The notes under the pieces were generated by a model. That model made no database searches, was not told the origin of the DNA, and saw nothing but the letters and a program-made list of their open reading frames with translations. Both the position numbers and the translations under genes were made by a program. 10,794 nucleotides of DNA from an uncultured Alphaproteobacteria bacterium (GTDB lineage Bacteria > Pseudomonadota > Alphaproteobacteria > RUG11792). Positions 7,430 through 10,794 of this stretch are shown piece after piece (positions within the stretch are counted from its first letter, which is position 1; each line of letters begins with the position of its first letter). The stretch covers positions 1 to 10,794 of the forward strand of contig CAUDEV010000039.1 of assembly GCA_958448685.1 (NCBI GenBank). Direction: 5' to 3'.

Positions 7430-9274
7430 ATGAATTTTTTTAACGAAATTGTAAAAAATAAGGAAATTTCAGTGAAGGATTTTTTGAATTATTATCATGA
7501 TGAATTACTCTCTTTAAGGCAAAAAGGCGGAGTCTTTGCGAAAAAACATCCAAATATCGCAGAAAAATTAGATATCAAAAATGGAGAATCTTCTGATCCA
7601 CAAACAGAAAGAATTATTGAATCTGTTGCTTTTATGGCTGCAAAATTACATCAAAAAATCGATTCAAATGCTCAAAACATTGCTTTTTTCTTACTTTCTG
7701 CATTATATCCGAACTTAATAAGTGGTTTCCCTCCTTGTGGAATTGTAAGATTCGAAAATGAAAATATTGCATCAATTCCGGATAAATTAGTGCTAAAAAA
7801 AGGTACAAGGCTTTTTGTCGATTCCAAAAATAATATAGAATGCCAATTTAGAACCCTATATCCAATCACCTTATATCCATTGGATATTTCTGATATACAA
7901 TTATTGAAATCAGGAAAGAAAACGGGAGGAATAGATGGGTGGAGTTTAAAAATAGATATAATAACGAAATCTGTTCCCATGGAATTGTTACAACCAAATG
8001 ATTTGTTGTTTTATATCAATTTAGACATAATAGAAGATTCAATAACGGTTTATGAATCTATTTTTTCAGATCCAAACAGAAACGTTTTCTTAAAAATAAA
8101 TGAAAAATATATAAAAATAGATAATTCTAATATTATTCCATGTGGTTTTTGGGAAGAAGAGACAGTTTCTCCAGCTCCTGATTATTCCACAAATTCTTTT
8201 CAATTATTTCAAGAACTACTTTATTTTAAGCAGAAATTTATGTTTTTCAGAATTATTGGAATAAATGACTTGATAAAAAAATCTGGAATAAGCAATATCT
8301 ATGAGTTTTCAATATCAATTGACGTTTCAGTTACAAATGAACGACTTGTAGAAATAATCAATAAGGAATCTATTTTATTAAATGCAGTTCCAATAGTTAA
8401 TTTATTTCCAATGACATCTGATCCTTTTAAGTTTGATGGAACAAAAACGAAGTATTTATTATTAGCAGATCAAGCTAAGGATAAATCCATAGAAATTCAC
8501 TCTATTTCAGAAATCCATACAATTAATACAGATACTCAGAAAGATCACTTGATACAGCCTTATTTCTCACTTTCTATAGATTCTGATACAAACATATTAC
8601 ACGATTTATATTGGATTTTCTCTAAGGAGCCATCAACATTAAGAAATCTAGAAGGGTTTGATACATATATATCATTTATTGACACAAAAATGAATCCTTA
8701 TAAATCTTATACGGATGTAGTCTATGCCAAACTCCTTTGCACAAATAGATTCGAAACCAGAGATATTCCTTTATTTTCAAAAATGTATATAGACAATTCA
8801 GAATCTGGGGGATATTCAGCAAAATTAATTACAAAACTAACAAAACCTGTTAATTTCTCTCAAAAAAATTCTGATTTGTGGAATTTAATTCAACAACTTA
8901 CAACAAACCATACAAGTCTTGCTGCAATCAATAACATTATAACATCTTTGAAAACCCTTCTGAATACGATTTCTGTTGATTCAAAATTAAAATCTGAAGA
9001 GTTATTTAACGGAGTAGAAAAAATAACCACAAAAGAAACAGTTAGAAGATTTGGCAAAGAAGCTTGGAGAGGTTTTGTAAAAGGTATAGAAACGACAATT
9101 GAAGTAAATGAAAAGTACAATCAATTCAACTATCTATTTGCTTGTATATTAAATCAATACCTATCTGATATAATTTCTCTCAATTCTTTTGTGGAATTAA
9201 AAATAACTCACTCTCTAACACACGAATTAAAAGCTTACTGGTTGCCTACCTCTGGAAAACAAAATCTAATATAA
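7430..9274 (+). CDS. tssF: Type VI secretion system baseplate protein TssF
   Basis: TssF (VasA/ImpG family) joins TssG, TssE and TssK in the baseplate wedge on which the T6SS contractile sheath is built; it acts on the cytosolic side. The 614-residue product has the usual length. The N-terminal signature is clear: YYHDELLSLRQKGGVFAKKHP (about 21-41, read as YYxxELxxLRxxGxxFAxxxP), DPQTERIIESVAFMAAKLHQKI (about 57-78) and LLSALYPNLISGFPPCGIV (about 88-106). The C-terminal signature is also present: AWRGFVKGIETTIEV (about 543-557), LSDIISLNSFVELKI (about 579-593) and YWLPTSGKQNLI (603-614). No frameshift or stop interrupts it. Only a weak AAGAA precedes the ATG. TssF normally sits beside tssE and tssG; here neither neighbour is a T6SS gene, so the rest of the apparatus must be elsewhere if it exists. 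Confidence 0.92.
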   Translation: MNFFNEIVKNKEISVKDFLNYYHDELLSLRQKGGVFAKKHPNIAEKLDIKNGESSDPQTERIIESVAFMAAKLHQKIDSNAQNIAFFLLSALYPNLISGFPPCGIVRFENENIASIPDKLVLKKGTRLFVDSKNNIECQFRTLYPITLYPLDISDIQLLKSGKKTGGIDGWSLKIDIITKSVPMELLQPNDLLFYINLDIIEDSITVYESIFSDPNRNVFLKINEKYIKIDNSNIIPCGFWEEETVSPAPDYSTNSFQLFQELLYFKQKFMFFRIIGINDLIKKSGISNIYEFSISIDVSVTNERLVEIINKESILLNAVPIVNLFPMTSDPFKFDGTKTKYLLLADQAKDKSIEIHSISEIHTINTDTQKDHLIQPYFSLSIDSDTNILHDLYWIFSKEPSTLRNLEGFDTYISFIDTKMNPYKSYTDVVYAKLLCTNRFETRDIPLFSKMYIDNSESGGYSAKLITKLTKPVNFSQKNSDLWNLIQQLTTNHTSLAAINNIITSLKTLLNTISVDSKLKSEELFNGVEKITTKETVRRFGKEAWRGFVKGIETTIEVNEKYNQFNYLFACILNQYLSDIISLNSFVELKITHSLTHELKAYWLPTSGKQNLI

Positions 9275-9279
9275 AAAGA

Positions 9280-9308
9280 GGAGTAATTCCCCTCTTAGGA
9301 ATTGCTCC
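9280..9308 (-). terminator. Intrinsic terminator of the 24-codon transcription unit
   Basis: GGAGYAATTCC pairs over 11 positions across a seven-base loop. On the minus strand it is followed by TCTTTTTAT, the usual U tract; on the plus strand no T tract follows. It therefore ends leftward transcription, 20 bases beyond the stop of the small ORF at 9328-9402. It may also stop tssF transcripts only weakly, since its left arm begins five bases after the tssF stop codon. Confidence 0.75.
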
Positions 9309-9327
9309 ATTCAGTTTCACTATATTA

Positions 9328-9402
9328 TTATATAGCTGGATAGCCGCACTTTACAAGTGCGAGGACTAATGAAACCAAAGCCATTTTTGTTGCAAAGCTC
9401 AT
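9328..9402 (-). CDS. 24-residue hydrophobic peptide ORF of unknown function
   Basis: The ATG at 9402 is preceded by GGTGGA with a four-base spacer, one of the best ribosome-binding sites in the window. The product begins MSFATK, continues with a hydrophobic helix MALVSLVLALV, and ends KCGYPAI. The unit is complete on a small scale: a plausible promoter (9435-9463), about 25 bases of leader, the ORF, and a strong terminator (9280-9308). An in-frame ATG four codons upstream is possible but lacks a ribosome-binding site. The single Cys is not in a proper lipobox, because Lys precedes it. A seven-base hairpin (9345-9361) lies inside the ORF. It could be a small membrane peptide, a type I toxin-like peptide, or a small RNA whose ORF is incidental. 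Too short for family assignment. Confidence 0.45.
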   Translation of the reverse strand: MSFATKMALVSLVLALVKCGYPAI

Positions 9403-9434
9403 AATGTCCACCATATATAAGAAACTTTATTTGT

Positions 9435-9463
9435 ATGCTAATAACATTTTTTGGAATTAACAA
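9435..9463 (-). promoter_or_regulatory. Candidate promoter of the 24-codon transcription unit
   Basis: On the minus strand TTGTTA (9463-9458) and TAGCAT (9440-9435) are separated by 17 bases. Each hexamer matches four of six consensus bases. Transcription would start near 9428, about 25 bases upstream of the ATG at 9402. Confidence 0.4.
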
Positions 9464-9509
9464 CAAAAAAATCATAAATTTATTAGAATTTTAATTATTT
9501 TTTCTAATA
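9464..9509 (-). terminator. Possible AT-rich terminator after rlmE
   Basis: An eight-base perfect inverted repeat, TATTAGAA/TTCTAATA (9481-9488 and 9502-9509), lies just past the rlmE stop. On the minus strand a run of seven T (9471-9465) follows about ten bases later. The all-AT stem and the gap before the T run make it a weak candidate. Confidence 0.35.
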
Positions 9510-9519
9510 TTATGCGAAA

Positions 9520-10197
9520 TTATTTGTATCCTAGGGCTATAACATATTGTTCAGGAGATTCTTTTCTGCTCGAATTTGGTTTAAAATAATTTACTTTTTT
9601 AAAAGACTTATTTATATCAGAAAACAGCTGTCCACTTGTTCCACCTTGAAAAGTTTTGAAGACAAGATTTCCCCCTGATTTCAATACCATTTTGGAAAAA
9701 TTAAACACTTCTTCCATTAAGTTTGTTATTCTCAAATGATCTACTTTTTTTATACCACATGTATTTGGAGCCATATCGCTAATTATGACGTCTACTTTTT
9801 GATTTTCGAGCAAAGATTTAATTTTTTCAATATTAGCTTCTTCCAAAAAATCTCCTTTTATAAAATCAACATTTGAAATCGGATCAATAGCTAAAAGATC
9901 TATAGCTATTATTCGTTTACATATTTTGGAGATAACTTGAGACCATCCCCCAGGTGCGGCCCCTAAATCAATTACTAAGGAATCTTTATTAATGATTTTA
10001 AATTTTTCTTGAATTTCCAAAATTTTAAACGCAGCACGTGATCTATAACCTTCTTTGCGAGCTTGAATAACAAATGGATCATTAATTTGTCTTTGTAACC
10101 AATTTCTAGAAGATTTTTTCAATTTTTTATTTCTTATTTTATCTTTCAACTTTAAAATATCTTTATTACGGATTTTTTTAATTATATCACCTTGCAA
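9520..10197 (-). CDS. rlmE: 23S rRNA (uridine 2552-2'-O)-methyltransferase
   Basis: RlmE (FtsJ/RrmJ) methylates the ribose of U2552 in the A-loop of 23S rRNA late in 50S assembly, using S-adenosylmethionine. The SAM-binding motif DLGAAPGGWSQV is at residues 77-88. The catalytic K-D-K-E tetrad is visible: K58 in RSRAAFKILEIQ, D141 in ISDMAPNTCG, K181 in LVFKTFQGG and E213 in SSRKESPEQYV. The N-terminal SSRNWLQRQINDPFV (29-43) matches the usual start of the conserved region. At 225 residues it is slightly longer than the ~209-residue E. coli enzyme, from an extra basic Lys/Arg-rich N terminus. The TTG start at 10197 follows an in-frame TAA and has no obvious ribosome-binding site. TTG at 10149 would give a length nearer the norm. 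It is divergent from tatA. Confidence 0.93.
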   Translation of the reverse strand: MQGDIIKKIRNKDILKLKDKIRNKKLKKSSRNWLQRQINDPFVIQARKEGYRSRAAFKILEIQEKFKIINKDSLVIDLGAAPGGWSQVISKICKRIIAIDLLAIDPISNVDFIKGDFLEEANIEKIKSLLENQKVDVIISDMAPNTCGIKKVDHLRITNLMEEVFNFSKMVLKSGGNLVFKTFQGGTSGQLFSDINKSFKKVNYFKPNSSRKESPEQYVIALGYK

Positions 10198-10268
10198 AAA
10201 ATTAATTTAGTTTATTTTCTTTCAATAGTAGGATAAAATCTAATAAGTTGTTCATTTTTTAGATAATA

Positions 10269-10418
10269 ATGGGTATAAGTTTAAGTCATCTCCTGATAGT
10301 TATGGTAATTGTTTTAATACTTTTTGGAGCTGGAAAATTACCTAAAGTTATGAACGATTTGGCAAAGGGGATAAAAGCATTTAAAGACGGATTGAAAGAT
10401 GAGGATAAAAATGACTGA
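10269..10418 (+). CDS. tatA: Sec-independent (Tat) protein translocase subunit TatA
   Basis: TatA oligomerises in the inner membrane to form the passage for folded proteins carrying twin-arginine signals. The 49-residue product has the family layout. It starts MGISLSHLL, then the membrane helix IVMVIVLILF (about 10-19), the hinge FGAGKLP (19-25), and the amphipathic helix KVMNDLAKGIKAFKDGLK (26-43). A very short acidic tail follows, so it is at the short end for the family. TatB is less likely because the typical TatB extension is missing. No convincing Shine-Dalgarno precedes the ATG. The stop overlaps the start of gapR by eight bases. tatB and tatC are not in the window; tatA is apart from them or they lie elsewhere. 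Confidence 0.9.
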   Translation: MGISLSHLLIVMVIVLILFGAGKLPKVMNDLAKGIKAFKDGLKDEDKND

Positions 10419-10659
10419 TTTTGACAATATTACTGTAGCTGCAGGTTTAATAAAACAAGTAGTTTCTCAAATAGAGACATTGGAAGAAAAGAAATCTGAA
10501 ATACTAAGCGACATCAGAGAAACATTTGCGGAAGCAAAAGCTCAAGGATTAGATGTTGCAACATTAAGACAACTTATAAAATTGAGGAAAAAGAAGAAAG
10601 AGGAGATTGAAGAACAAGAGGAATTACTTGATATATATAAACGAGCTTTGGAACAGTAA
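10411..10659 (+). CDS. gapR: GapR-type nucleoid-associated protein (DUF2312)
   Basis: GapR binds AT-rich and overtwisted DNA ahead of replication and transcription forks and stimulates type II topoisomerases in Caulobacter; it is essential there and is an alphaproteobacterial hallmark. The 82-residue protein covers the family length. It has VAAGLIKQVVSQIETLEEKK (9-28) as the first helix, then IRETFAEAKAQGLDVATLRQ (35-54), a basic LIKLRKKKKEE patch (55-65) that would contact DNA, and EEQEELLDIYKRALE (67-81). An ATG four codons earlier (10399) is in frame, but GAGG six bases before the ATG at 10411 and the usual MTDF-like start favour 10411. The start overlaps the tatA stop, so translation is probably coupled. 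An intrinsic terminator follows. Confidence 0.93.
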   Translation: MTDFDNITVAAGLIKQVVSQIETLEEKKSEILSDIRETFAEAKAQGLDVATLRQLIKLRKKKKEEIEEQEELLDIYKRALEQ

Positions 10660-10738
10660 TTTTTTTCTGTCACTCTCTCATCTAAATAATATGGTATAAA
10701 GCATAGCAAATCCCGGAAATACTAGATGAATTCATAAG

Positions 10739-10782
10739 GTCCCACAAAAATGTCTAAAATTTTATGGGACTTTTTATTTTTT
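10739..10782 (+). terminator. Intrinsic terminator of the tatA-gapR operon
   Basis: GTCCCA (10739-10744) pairs with TGGGAC (10765-10770). After one mismatch the stem extends through four A-T pairs. The hairpin is followed directly by TTTTTATTTTTT. The 79 bases between the gapR stop and the hairpin contain no recognisable gene. Confidence 0.88.
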
Positions 10783-10794
10783 GACATCTGGGAA

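Noticed and set aside
9328..9402. Reading the 24-residue peptide as an entericidin-like lipoprotein
   Set aside because: The Cys is preceded by Lys, which does not fit a lipobox, and the length is only half that of known entericidins.
10660..10738. Possible small RNA promoter (TATAAA at 10695-10700) before the last terminator
   Set aside because: No -35 hexamer at a usable spacing. The terminator is explained by the tatA-gapR operon.

Overview
The window looks like part of the chromosome of an AT-rich alphaproteobacterium with a reduced, host-associated genome, most plausibly in the Rickettsiales/Holosporales range. Three things point there: a GapR (DUF2312) gene, a family known almost only from Alphaproteobacteria; strongly A/T-biased codons with homopolymer runs; and genome decay, seen as one frameshifted gene and one shredded transposase. 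The genus cannot be fixed from the sequence alone.

Layout. 1-126: a slightly GC-richer piece with no recognisable gene. 127-1059 (-): an LD-carboxypeptidase (peptidase S66) gene broken by two opposite single-base frameshifts, with all three catalytic residues still encoded. 1139-2989 (+): an intact acetyl-CoA synthetase. 2995-3730 (-): remains of an IS256-family transposase that fill the whole gap up to the next gene. 3742-5934 (-): a large exported coiled-coil protein of unknown function. 6077-7327 (-): a second exported protein, with five 114-bp tandem repeats (38 residues each) and a clear intrinsic terminator. 7430-9274 (+): TssF, a type VI secretion baseplate protein, divergent from the repeat protein. 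9280-9463 (-): a tiny transcription unit with a 24-codon hydrophobic ORF, a plausible promoter, a good Shine-Dalgarno and a strong terminator. 9520-10197 (-): the 23S rRNA 2'-O-methyltransferase RlmE. 10269-10659 (+): a tatA-gapR pair with overlapping ends, closed by an intrinsic terminator.

How they fit. acs would feed acetate into acetyl-CoA. rlmE, tatA and gapR are housekeeping: ribosome maturation, Tat export and nucleoid topology. The middle third is the accessory, host-facing part: two Sec-exported low-complexity proteins beside a T6SS baseplate gene that sits away from any other T6SS gene. No complete novel system can be proven here. The best candidates for undescribed biology are the paired exported proteins next to tssF and the 24-codon transcription unit.
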